NCBI GenBank assembly: GCA_017525455.1
Contig: JAFXSS010000071.1
Location: forward strand, 1 to 32,631
Direction: 5' to 3'
Source of the DNA: Paludibacteraceae bacterium
Lineage (GTDB): Bacteria; Bacteroidota; Bacteroidia; Bacteroidales; Paludibacteraceae
Length of the DNA: 32,631 nt
The notes beneath the pieces were generated by a model. That model searched no databases, was not told the origin of the DNA, and saw only the letters and a program-made list of their open reading frames with translations. Shown in pieces: positions 24,565 to 31,662 of the stretch (position 1 is the first letter of the stretch; each line of letters opens with the position of its first letter). Position numbers and translations under genes: made by a program.

Positions 24565-26706
24565 CTATAATCGTTGTCCTGTCAGGTCGTACATCTCTCC
24601 ATTGCGGTTAATAACAATCTTACCGTCAACAATCTTCTTCTGAACATTGATGGCTGATTGCTGGTCAATGACCTCGGTCGTTACCTGATTCTCTTCTGTT
24701 GCCAAATATACACGTCGTCTGCCAGGTGCAGGTGTTTCGCTAACCTCGCTCATGCTGCTGATGTCGAAATACGCACGGTTCTCGCCAACGTAATACACTT
24801 GGCCGTTGGTGCAATACAATTTGTTTTGGGATAGAATGTATTTGTTTTCTGTTCCTGTTATGCTTTTCACAGCAAATGAACCTTTCAATCCATTTGTGCC
24901 TGTGTTTACAGGATCCTCTACCGCCTCACCGGTCAGCGGGATGTTGATTTCATTCGCCGTGGCCAGAAACACATAGGGCGTTCCGGCAACAAGTTCCGTC
25001 ACATCTTCCAGCACGATTTCTTGCAGTTGGTCGCCGTTCATTACTTTGCCTGCCACAGCGAAGAATACTGCGCCGGCTGTGCTCAGATCATTGCTTGCCT
25101 TCGGCAGACAGATAGTTCCGTAGTTGCCATTAGTAACCGTTCGGGTGTACGAGTCTGTTATTTCTGCCGCTGTGGTCACCTCTATTACATCTGACAAATA
25201 CGAATCTACATAGTTTTCATCATCGCCTATGGCTGACACCTTGTAGGTGTAATTGGTTCCTGGCGTCAGGCTCGTGATGTTAAACGATGTAGCATCCGCA
25301 ACAGCCTCCTTAATGGTCTGTGTCTTGCCGTCCGCCTTATACACCACTATTCTGTATCCGCTGGCGTTGGACACCGCCGTCCATCGCGCTGAAAAGGCGT
25401 GAGCGCTAACGTTAGTAGCTTCCAGTGCTTCGGGAATTTCCAAATCTGTTGTTGCAGCAGGATACGTTACTATCTTCCAGATGTATATGGTTCCATTTGA
25501 GGCATTCACAAGCCGTAGACGGGTTATTTCATCGCTATTGAGAACGGTAGTGAACCGGTAGCAAATGCTTCCGGTAGCGAATGAGTACGTTGTGACGTCT
25601 GACCAAAGTCCTGAATAATAGTTATACTTCTGCAAGGTTATTGCTTTGTCGTTTGAGCCGCTGCTGGCGTAAACGTCTATACGCGTTGCACGGTTTACTG
25701 CCGGCAGGGTAATCATTCCGTTTTGTGATTTTTTGTCTACTGATATACGGTTGGTGTATTTCTCACCTGTTACACTCAGTATGCTTCCTCCAAACATGTA
25801 TGCAGCATCGAGTTCAAAATCATTTAGCGTACTTGACCCAAACGCACCGCTCGATTTAGGCGACTTACTATCGGTGATTTCACCCCATGTGCCATCGCTG
25901 AAATTTGTTTTGATGCGCTCTAAGGTTACATCCGTCGGTAGTTCTCCTTTTGCCTGAACCGCCTCAGCCCATGTTGTGCTGACGCGTACGCCGCCTATAT
26001 AGCAATTGCTTTTGCTGCTCCCTGTGTTGCGGAACATGATAGCATCTATCTTTGTGCGTGCGGACTGACCGGATTCGTTATTATCGGTAATATTTGCCTC
26101 CGGTTCTTCCGTTGTTCCTATTGTAGGGTTTATAAAAAGAGACGTCGAATGATTAGTTAGGTCATATTTCAGCACTAATAAAATAACATCATCTACTGAA
26201 TACTCACCAGTTCCCCATACGATTGCACTTCCTGTTCCGGTACGATGAGTTATACCAATACGATAGGGATTACCTTTCGTTTCATCATCTATCTTTCCTA
26301 CCCATGGACGTGCTGAAGGTGACGTGCCGGTAGTTAGCCCCAATAATTCACCATTTGACTGACTTTGTTTGCCGTCAGGTTTATACATATATGTCAAATA
26401 AACAGCGCCTGATTCAATCTTCGCGAATGCCCTGTATGATATATAGTTTTCTCCCTCTGCGTAATTATGCTTCACCGATTTTCCGACTCCGGAATGCATA
26501 TATTCACCTCCGGCGTTTCTATACGAAAGCGGAGTTGTCTGGATGATACGCCCATCGCCGGTGGTAAGAGTTCCCGTTGTTGTCCATCCTTCTACATCAC
26601 CAAGCGCTGCACCCGTAGTGTAGTTGAATGTTTCATCAATCAATACAGCAGCCGACGCAGAAAACGTTATTAGCAAAAACAAGAAAGGAAATATTGTTTT
26701 TTTCAT
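24565..26706 (-). CDS. Secreted multidomain protein: repeated beta module, beta-sandwich, FN3, C-terminal tail (first gene of leftward operon)
   Basis: 713 aa, signal peptide MKKTIFPFLFLLITFSASA. Order: the repeated module (20-250, starts VLIDETFNYTTGAALG, ends YIGGVRVSTTWAEAV); a beta-sandwich (295-418) homologous to the one in the 677-aa protein; an FN3 domain (422-513, FSARWTAVSNASGYRIVVYK); a domain of about 140 residues starting YTRTVTNGNYGTICLP, a type common in secreted Bacteroidales proteins; and a tail (about 685-713, KKIVDGKIVINRNGEMYDLT). No catalytic residues were recognised. As the first gene after the operator-controlled promoter it should be made in high amount, which fits a surface binding or scaffold role. 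The function is inferred from position only. Confidence 0.8.
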   Translation of the reverse strand: MKKTIFPFLFLLITFSASAAVLIDETFNYTTGAALGDVEGWTTTGTLTTGDGRIIQTTPLSYRNAGGEYMHSGVGKSVKHNYAEGENYISYRAFAKIESGAVYLTYMYKPDGKQSQSNGELLGLTTGTSPSARPWVGKIDDETKGNPYRIGITHRTGTGSAIVWGTGEYSVDDVILLVLKYDLTNHSTSLFINPTIGTTEEPEANITDNNESGQSARTKIDAIMFRNTGSSKSNCYIGGVRVSTTWAEAVQAKGELPTDVTLERIKTNFSDGTWGEITDSKSPKSSGAFGSSTLNDFELDAAYMFGGSILSVTGEKYTNRISVDKKSQNGMITLPAVNRATRIDVYASSGSNDKAITLQKYNYYSGLWSDVTTYSFATGSICYRFTTVLNSDEITRLRLVNASNGTIYIWKIVTYPAATTDLEIPEALEATNVSAHAFSARWTAVSNASGYRIVVYKADGKTQTIKEAVADATSFNITSLTPGTNYTYKVSAIGDDENYVDSYLSDVIEVTTAAEITDSYTRTVTNGNYGTICLPKASNDLSTAGAVFFAVAGKVMNGDQLQEIVLEDVTELVAGTPYVFLATANEINIPLTGEAVEDPVNTGTNGLKGSFAVKSITGTENKYILSQNKLYCTNGQVYYVGENRAYFDISSMSEVSETPAPGRRRVYLATEENQVTTEVIDQQSAINVQKKIVDGKIVINRNGEMYDLTGQRL

Positions 26707-26716
26707 GATACCTTAG

Positions 26717-26727
26717 GTTAAATTAAC
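26717..26727. promoter_or_regulatory. Short palindrome in the leader of the leftward operon
   Basis: GTTAA-A-TTAAC is a perfect 5-bp inverted repeat around a single base, lying between the GntR-type operator and the start codon at 26706. It may be chance in AT-rich DNA or an additional protein-binding site. Confidence 0.25.
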
Positions 26728-26736
26728 TATTGCTAA

Positions 26737-26752
26737 AATTGGTTGACCAATT
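26737..26752. promoter_or_regulatory. GntR/FadR-type operator, copy 1
   Basis: AATTGGTTGACCAATT is a palindrome of 7-bp arms around a 2-bp centre. It contains the TGGTnnACCA core expected for FadR-subfamily GntR proteins. It starts 11 bp downstream of the -7 box of the leftward promoter, so it overlaps or follows the transcription start, the position for repression. Copy 2 at 27699-27714 is its exact reverse complement. Confidence 0.85.
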
Positions 26753-26763
26753 CAAAGTCGCTG

Positions 26764-26795
26764 CAAAGTTACGAAAAAATAATGATAAATCCAAA
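26764..26795 (-). promoter_or_regulatory. Promoter of the leftward alginate operon
   Basis: On the minus strand a -33 box TTTG (26795-26792), a 20-bp spacer and a -7 box TAACTTTG (26771-26764) match the Bacteroidetes TTTG/TAnnTTTG promoter. Transcription should start near 26757, giving a leader of about 50 nt to the ATG at 26706. Confidence 0.75.
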
Positions 26796-26810
26796 TATTT
26801 TTGCGAAAAA

Positions 26811-26842
26811 TTTGCTTTTTCTGAAAAAAAGTTGTATCTTTG
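26811..26842 (+). promoter_or_regulatory. Promoter of the GntR regulator gene
   Basis: TTTG (26811-26814), a 20-bp spacer and TATCTTTG (26835-26842) fit the Bacteroidetes promoter pattern. It lies 33 bp upstream of the ATG at 26876. The operator at 26737-26752 is about 60 bp upstream of this -33 box, so direct blocking of this promoter by that site is not obvious. Confidence 0.7.
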
Positions 26843-26875
26843 CATCGATTTCACAGAAAACATGCATAAAAGTAC

Positions 26876-27595
26876 ATGGAAAAACACGTAGAATTTAGTT
26901 CCGAAGAACAGCACCCCTACGACATAATCATCCGCAGTATCCGCCAGCGCTTGCTCAACGGAGAGATGAAACCCGGTGATCGGTTGCCTGCCGAGCGCAA
27001 ACTCGCTGAAGAATACGGGGTTAGCCGCAATTATGTGCGTGAGGCGCTTAAGGCCCTTGAGGGATACGGTATAGTTGAGACACGTCCGCAAAGCGGTACG
27101 TTCATTGTCGGACTGGATGTCAATGCTCTGGACGGAATTTTTGCTGATGTCCTAAGGCTGGACGCTTTTGACTTTGCATCGATGGTAGAGATGCGAGCTA
27201 TATTAGAGGTAAGCGCGGCGCGCATGTGCGCGCAAAGGCGTACTGAAGAACAGTTAGTGCAGATTAAGCGGGCTCTCGATAACTATATCGCTGCTTTTGA
27301 ACAGGGCAACCAGGAACAGGTGTATAGCACTGATTTTGAGTTTCATCGAACCATTGCGGCAGGATCCGGAAATACTACGTTGCGCTCAATGCTTATGCTT
27401 ATAACTCCCGATATCCTGTCCTCTTACCGCAAACAGAGTATGTGCAGTGTGGCTGATACCAAACCGTTGGAGGAACATAAGTTGCTGTACCGGTTTATTG
27501 CGGAGCAGCGTCCCGAGGTGGCGGCAGAGCTGATGAATGCGCACCTGGAAGGCATACTCAATTATGCAAAACAACTCCGTAAACAATCTGAATAA
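26876..27595 (+). CDS. GntR-family transcriptional regulator, FadR subfamily (FCD domain)
   Basis: 239 aa. The N-terminal winged helix-turn-helix covers about residues 14-78 (GDRLPAERKLAEEYGVSRNYVREALKALEGYGIVETRPQSGTF). The C-terminal FCD ligand-binding domain (about 95-230) shows the metal-site residues D153 and H157 (DFEFHRTIA), H201 and H223 (AHLEGIL). FadR-type regulators are usually repressors released by a small acid metabolite; GntR repressors control alginate genes in other Bacteroidetes. The gene sits between the two outward catabolic units. Two identical FadR-type operators lie just after the outward promoters, so this protein is the obvious binder. The effector is probably a late pathway intermediate such as KDG or the DEH keto-uronate, which is inference. 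Confidence 0.93.
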   Translation: MEKHVEFSSEEQHPYDIIIRSIRQRLLNGEMKPGDRLPAERKLAEEYGVSRNYVREALKALEGYGIVETRPQSGTFIVGLDVNALDGIFADVLRLDAFDFASMVEMRAILEVSAARMCAQRRTEEQLVQIKRALDNYIAAFEQGNQEQVYSTDFEFHRTIAAGSGNTTLRSMLMLITPDILSSYRKQSMCSVADTKPLEEHKLLYRFIAEQRPEVAAELMNAHLEGILNYAKQLRKQSE

Positions 27596-27617
27596 TTGTA
27601 AATTTTCGAAAAAAATG

Positions 27618-27648
27618 AAAAAAGTGGCATAATTTTGTCACTTTTTTT
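27618..27648 (+). terminator. Intrinsic terminator after the regulator gene
   Basis: AAAAAAGTG (27618-27626) pairs with CACTTTTTT (27639-27647) around a 12-nt loop, ending in a run of seven T. It begins 22 bp after the regulator stop codon and separates it from the PL17 promoter. The stem is mostly A-T, so it is modest in strength. Confidence 0.65.
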
Positions 27649-27656
27649 GATATAAA

Positions 27657-27688
27657 TTTGCATAATTCAAAAAATATTACTACCTTTG
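27657..27688 (+). promoter_or_regulatory. Promoter of the rightward catabolic operon
   Basis: TTTG (27657-27660), a 20-bp spacer and TACCTTTG (27681-27688) match the Bacteroidetes promoter pattern, with the operator beginning 10 bp further on. Transcription should start near 27694, giving a leader of about 37 nt to the ATG at 27731. Confidence 0.78.
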
Positions 27689-27698
27689 TACTCGAAAT

Positions 27699-27714
27699 AA
27701 TTGGTCAACCAATT
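27699..27714. promoter_or_regulatory. GntR/FadR-type operator, copy 2
   Basis: AATTGGTCAACCAATT is the exact reverse complement of the 16-bp palindrome at 26737-26752. It lies 10 bp after the -7 box of the PL17 promoter and 16 bp before the start codon, nearly the same geometry as copy 1. Co-repression of both units by the regulator encoded between them is the direct reading. Confidence 0.87.
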
Positions 27715-27730
27715 TTTAGCAGAATCTATC

Positions 27731-29920
27731 ATGAGACATCAGACACACCTTTTCCCGGCCATATTATTCGTATTTATTACGTCTCTTTGCGCATGTTCAG
27801 GCAGGCCTGCTTCATCTGACGTTATCGAGTTAGGGCGGTATCCTGCTTTCGATGAGTCGTTCGCTTATGCCCGTCAGGCAGCCGATGCTGCGTTGGCTGA
27901 GCCCATTGATGTGCCTGTGCCCCGTGATGCCGCTGGCGGCTATACGCATGAACAGCATAAGAAGAACTACTACTCCATGTACTATGCCGGCATTCTATAT
28001 CGCGCAACCGGAGAAGAGAAGTATGCCGCTTTTATACGTGATATGCTGCTTAAGTATGCTGATTTGTATCCTACCTTGGGCGAGCATCCTTACAAAGGTT
28101 CACCCGTTCCTGGTCAATTGTTCTGGCAGACGCTCAACGAGTCGGTTTGGCTCGTGCATACAGCCATGGCGTACGATTGTGTGCGCTCGTGGATTGATGA
28201 GCCGAGCCGTGAGCGCATAGAGAACGACCTGCTTTTCCGCGTAGCCGCGTTCATTGAGAACGGCACTCCAGCTAACTATGATACCTTCAACAAGATGCAT
28301 AATCATGCGACCTGGGCAAATGCCGCTGTGGGCATGACCGGTTATGCTACCGGCAACCGCGAACTGGTGGACCGCGCACTCTACGGGTCGCAGAAAGACG
28401 GCAAGGCGGGTTTCCTGTTGCAACTGGAGCAACTGTTCTCCCCCGACGGATATTTCACTGAAGGAGCGTATTACCTGCGCTATGCTATCTGGCCGTTTAT
28501 GCTGTTTGCACAGACTATAGAGAAGAATGATCCCGACCTGCACATCTTCGAGCGTCGTGACGGTATACTGTTCAAGGCTGTGAACGCACTGATTCAGCAG
28601 GCATACAACGGCGAGATTATCCGTGCCAACGATGCACTGAAGAAGACATACAGCACGCAGGAGATTGTGGCTGCGGTGGATATAGCGTATTGGGCAAGCC
28701 GTGACCCGCAACTGCTGTCCATAGCCAAGCAGCAAGAATCGTTTGTGTTGTCGGAAGCCGGATTTGTTACGGCACGTGACATAGCTCTGCACAAGGAGCA
28801 GCCGTTCCTGTTCCGCTCCAAGCTTTACCGTGACGGTGCGGACGGCACGCAAGGTGGAGTGGCTATCATCCGCTCGCAGGGCAAAACACCGACCGATAGG
28901 ATGACGGACGGGTTTATGTTCGTTATGAAGGCTACCTCACACGGCTTGTCGCACGGGCATTACGACAAACTTACGTACAGCCTCTACGACAACGGCAATG
29001 AGATACTGACCGATTATGGAGCTGCCAGATTCCTGAACATCGAGTCCAAGAGCGGCGGACGATATACGCATGAGAACAACACCTATGCCATGCAGACCGT
29101 GGCGCACAACACCGCCGTAGTGGATTGTGAATCACATTTTGCCGGTGACTACAAGACTTCCATGCGTTATGCTTCCACCATCAATTACGCGTTCATTACC
29201 GATTCATGCACCGTCGTTTGTGCTACGGATGCCAATGCTTACGCTCCTAAGCATGTTACTATGCAGCGCACGGTGGCGGTACTTCAGCCGCAGGGTGCGG
29301 AGTTCCCGATGATTATGGATATGATGCGCCTCAGTGCACCTGAACCGCATACCTACGACCTGCCGTTCCACTACACCGGTCACCTGATCAATAGTTCGTT
29401 CCCGGCGCAGAAAGCTGCTACGGCTCTTTATCCTATGCCCGGACAATTCGGCTACCAGCATCTGTGGAAAGAGTGTGAGACGGCTATCGCCGAACCCAAC
29501 GCATGGTTCACCATATTGCAGGGCGAACGGTTCTACTCCGTCACTACCACCCTAGACAATGGCCGTGCTTTTCTCGTACGTTCCGGGGCGAACGACCCGA
29601 ATAACAACCTCCGCTCCGAACCCGCCGTCATCTTCCGGCAGACGGGCAAGGCGGAGCATGTGTTTGCCTCGGTGGTTGAACCGCACGGACTGTTTGACCC
29701 TAATCTGGAACTGACTATCGGCGCATTGCCGCAAACGGCGAAGGTAGAGGTCATCTACAACGATGATGCGTATACCGCCATGCAGCTCACCTTGCGCGAC
29801 TCTGACCGACCCGTAATATTCATTACCGTCAATAGCGGTTTTGATGAGAAAGCCACGCATGAACTGCGCTTAGGCGGTACAACGTATACATGGACTGGAA
29901 ACTTCCTTATTAAGCAATAA
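27731..29920 (+). CDS. PL17 oligoalginate lyase, lipoprotein
   Basis: 729 aa from ATG at 27731; an in-frame TTG at 27701 lies inside the operator and before the signal peptide, so it is rejected as start. The signal ends in a lipobox LCAC with C22 as lipid site. The N-terminal alpha toroid domain carries KMHNHATWANAAVG (188-201) with N191/H192 and YFTEGAYYLRY (241-251) with Y248 and R250, matching the spacing of Alg17c. The heparinase II/III-like beta domain carries SHGLSHGHYDKLTY (403-416), with H408 or H410 as a likely active-site residue. PL17 enzymes act exolytically on alginate oligomers and release unsaturated monouronate, normally in the periplasm. It is the first gene of the rightward operon, followed after 24 bp by the cupin gene. 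Confidence 0.94.
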   Translation: MRHQTHLFPAILFVFITSLCACSGRPASSDVIELGRYPAFDESFAYARQAADAALAEPIDVPVPRDAAGGYTHEQHKKNYYSMYYAGILYRATGEEKYAAFIRDMLLKYADLYPTLGEHPYKGSPVPGQLFWQTLNESVWLVHTAMAYDCVRSWIDEPSRERIENDLLFRVAAFIENGTPANYDTFNKMHNHATWANAAVGMTGYATGNRELVDRALYGSQKDGKAGFLLQLEQLFSPDGYFTEGAYYLRYAIWPFMLFAQTIEKNDPDLHIFERRDGILFKAVNALIQQAYNGEIIRANDALKKTYSTQEIVAAVDIAYWASRDPQLLSIAKQQESFVLSEAGFVTARDIALHKEQPFLFRSKLYRDGADGTQGGVAIIRSQGKTPTDRMTDGFMFVMKATSHGLSHGHYDKLTYSLYDNGNEILTDYGAARFLNIESKSGGRYTHENNTYAMQTVAHNTAVVDCESHFAGDYKTSMRYASTINYAFITDSCTVVCATDANAYAPKHVTMQRTVAVLQPQGAEFPMIMDMMRLSAPEPHTYDLPFHYTGHLINSSFPAQKAATALYPMPGQFGYQHLWKECETAIAEPNAWFTILQGERFYSVTTTLDNGRAFLVRSGANDPNNNLRSEPAVIFRQTGKAEHVFASVVEPHGLFDPNLELTIGALPQTAKVEVIYNDDAYTAMQLTLRDSDRPVIFITVNSGFDEKATHELRLGGTTYTWTGNFLIKQ

Positions 29921-29944
29921 TAATCATAATCAAATATTTATACA

Positions 29945-30286
29945 ATGAAAACCCGCAGTGCAAGTTTTGTCTTTGAGAAAGACGTCAAGTGGGAGAATCC
30001 CGCTCCCGGTATCCGCCGTCAAGTAATGGCTTATGATGGCCAGTTGATGCTCGTAAAAGTGTGCTTTGAGAAAGGCGCAGTAGGTTCGCCGCACGAGCAT
30101 TACCATTCGCAGGCTACTTATGTTGCCAAAGGTAAGTTTGAAATGCTGATTGGCGACGAGAAGCATATTATCTCCGAGGGCGATGCCTATTATATCGCAC
30201 CGGATGAATGGCACGGCTGCGTGTGCCTGGAGGAGGGCATACTGATTGATACCTTCTCGCCCATGCGCGCGGACTTTATAAGTTAA
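29945..30286 (+). CDS. kdgF: KdgF-like cupin, unsaturated uronate ring-opening
   Basis: 113 aa, one cupin barrel. The metal ligands are visible as PHEHYHSQ (49-56; H50, H52, Q56) and H90 in PDEWHG. KdgF proteins convert the cyclic 4,5-unsaturated monouronate released by exolyases into the linear 4-deoxy-5-keto uronate, a step that also happens slowly without enzyme. The place directly after PL17 (24-bp gap) and before the transporter (next ATG follows the stop at once) supports this role. No signal peptide is visible, so it acts in the cytoplasm. Small cupins are a broad group, and the assignment depends on both motif and context. Confidence 0.82.
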   Translation: MKTRSASFVFEKDVKWENPAPGIRRQVMAYDGQLMLVKVCFEKGAVGSPHEHYHSQATYVAKGKFEMLIGDEKHIISEGDAYYIAPDEWHGCVCLEEGILIDTFSPMRADFIS

Positions 30287-31603
30287 ATGTTCAACACATC
30301 TGTTATGAAAATTAAAGGACTGAGATGGTGGATCCTGGCGCTCATTGTAATCGTGACCATCATCAATTATCTTGACCGAAATACGCTCGGTATTATGTGG
30401 GCGCATATCGTTGAGGACCTCGGCTTGATTGACCGCGAGGGACTCACCGATGCCGAGTTCAATACCCGCAGCAAGGAGCTGTTTGCCTATATCAACATGT
30501 TCTTCATGGTGGCGTACGGCATATCACAGATGCTGTCCGGCAAGTTGTACGACAAGATCGGTACGCGCCGGGGCTTTGCACTATCGGCTCTATTCTGGGG
30601 CATAAGTGATATGCTCATGTCGCTCACCACAGGCGTCAAGTCTATCTGCGCCTTCCGTGCAGGTCTTGGCTTGGGCGTAGCCGGACCGTGGCCTGGTGCT
30701 GTCAAGAGTAATGCCGAATGGTTCCCGCAGAAGGAGCGCGCATTGGCACAAGGACTGTTCAATGCCGGTGCATCGGTCGGAGCTATCCTCGCACCGATTC
30801 TCATTGCGCTGCTTTGTGCGGCTGTCGGATGGAAACTGACGTTCCTCATTATCGGTATTCTTGCTCCGCTGTGGATCATACCCTGGCTGTGGCTGCGTAA
30901 GAAGGGACCGAAGGAACACCCGAACATCACCGACGAGGAGAGGGAATATATCATTACCGGCCAGCCTGAGTGCCGCGTTACGAACGACAAGGGTCTGTCT
31001 TGGGGACAGCTCCTCTCGCGCCGCAAGAGTTACGCGGTTATCCTGTCGCGGTTCTTCCTTGATCCTATTTGGTGGATGTTCGTTACCTGGCTGCCTATCT
31101 ATCTTGGGCAGAAGTATAACATGGATCTTAAGGCACTGGCTGCGTATATGTGGATACCTTATGTAGGCGCTGCTCTCGGTTCGATAGCCGGCGGCTGGGC
31201 TTCGGGTAAGATGGTTAGCGCGGGCAAGACTGTTAACTTCGCCCGCAAGGCAGCTATCGTCATCGGTGCTGTAATCACGCTGCCGGCACTCATCTATGTC
31301 GCTTTTGTTCACGATCCGCTCGTGGCTGTACTGGCGATGTCTGTCATCCTGTTCGGCTATCAGTTCACAATGAACAATATCCAAACTCTCGCCAGCGATA
31401 TGTACACCGGCAAGAGTGTCGGCTCGCTTGCCGGACTTGGTGGCGCTGCTGCTACACTGGGCACGATACTCTCTATCCTGTTCGTGCCTATGCTCACTGC
31501 CGGCGACAACTGGACTCCGTTCTTCATTATGGGCGCATCGCTCGTGCCGCTCAGCCTGGCTTGCGTGTTCATCTTCGGACGGAACATTAGTCACGATGCA
31601 TAA
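30287..31603 (+). CDS. MFS transporter, hexuronate (ACS)-like
   Basis: 438 aa with about 12 hydrophobic segments. The first helix reads WWILALIVIVTIINYLDRNTLG, a pattern typical of the anion:cation symporter branch of the MFS (ExuT and relatives), and the loop after helix 2 holds GKLYDKIGTRRGF, the MFS motif A. Relatives move hexuronates by proton symport across the inner membrane. Here uptake of unsaturated monouronate or DEH from the periplasm is the natural role, between the periplasmic PL17 and the cytoplasmic enzymes. The ATG at 30287 directly follows the cupin stop (TAA-ATG); a second start at 30305 (MKIKGLRWW) is also possible. Confidence 0.9.
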   Translation: MFNTSVMKIKGLRWWILALIVIVTIINYLDRNTLGIMWAHIVEDLGLIDREGLTDAEFNTRSKELFAYINMFFMVAYGISQMLSGKLYDKIGTRRGFALSALFWGISDMLMSLTTGVKSICAFRAGLGLGVAGPWPGAVKSNAEWFPQKERALAQGLFNAGASVGAILAPILIALLCAAVGWKLTFLIIGILAPLWIIPWLWLRKKGPKEHPNITDEEREYIITGQPECRVTNDKGLSWGQLLSRRKSYAVILSRFFLDPIWWMFVTWLPIYLGQKYNMDLKALAAYMWIPYVGAALGSIAGGWASGKMVSAGKTVNFARKAAIVIGAVITLPALIYVAFVHDPLVAVLAMSVILFGYQFTMNNIQTLASDMYTGKSVGSLAGLGGAAATLGTILSILFVPMLTAGDNWTPFFIMGASLVPLSLACVFIFGRNISHDA

Positions 31604-31617
31604 CCGGCATTATGAAT

Positions 31618-31647
31618 AATTACTAACATAACAATTACTAACATAAC
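31618..31647 (+). repeat. Two perfect tandem copies of a 15-bp unit
   Basis: AATTACTAACATAAC occurs twice in direct succession (31618-31632 and 31633-31647) in the 59-bp gap between the MFS and SDR genes. It has no coding content and no clear promoter match. It looks like a local duplication that sets spacing before the SDR start. Confidence 0.8.
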
Positions 31648-31662
31648 AAACTCATTCTAATT

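Noticed and set aside
27701..27730. In-frame TTG start upstream of the PL17 gene, adding 10 residues
   Set aside because: It lies inside the operator and before a well-formed lipoprotein signal that begins at the ATG at 27731.
30590..31594. 334-aa minus-strand frame opposite the MFS gene
   Set aside because: Highly charged composition typical of the antisense of membrane protein codons; the plus strand encodes a clear MFS transporter.
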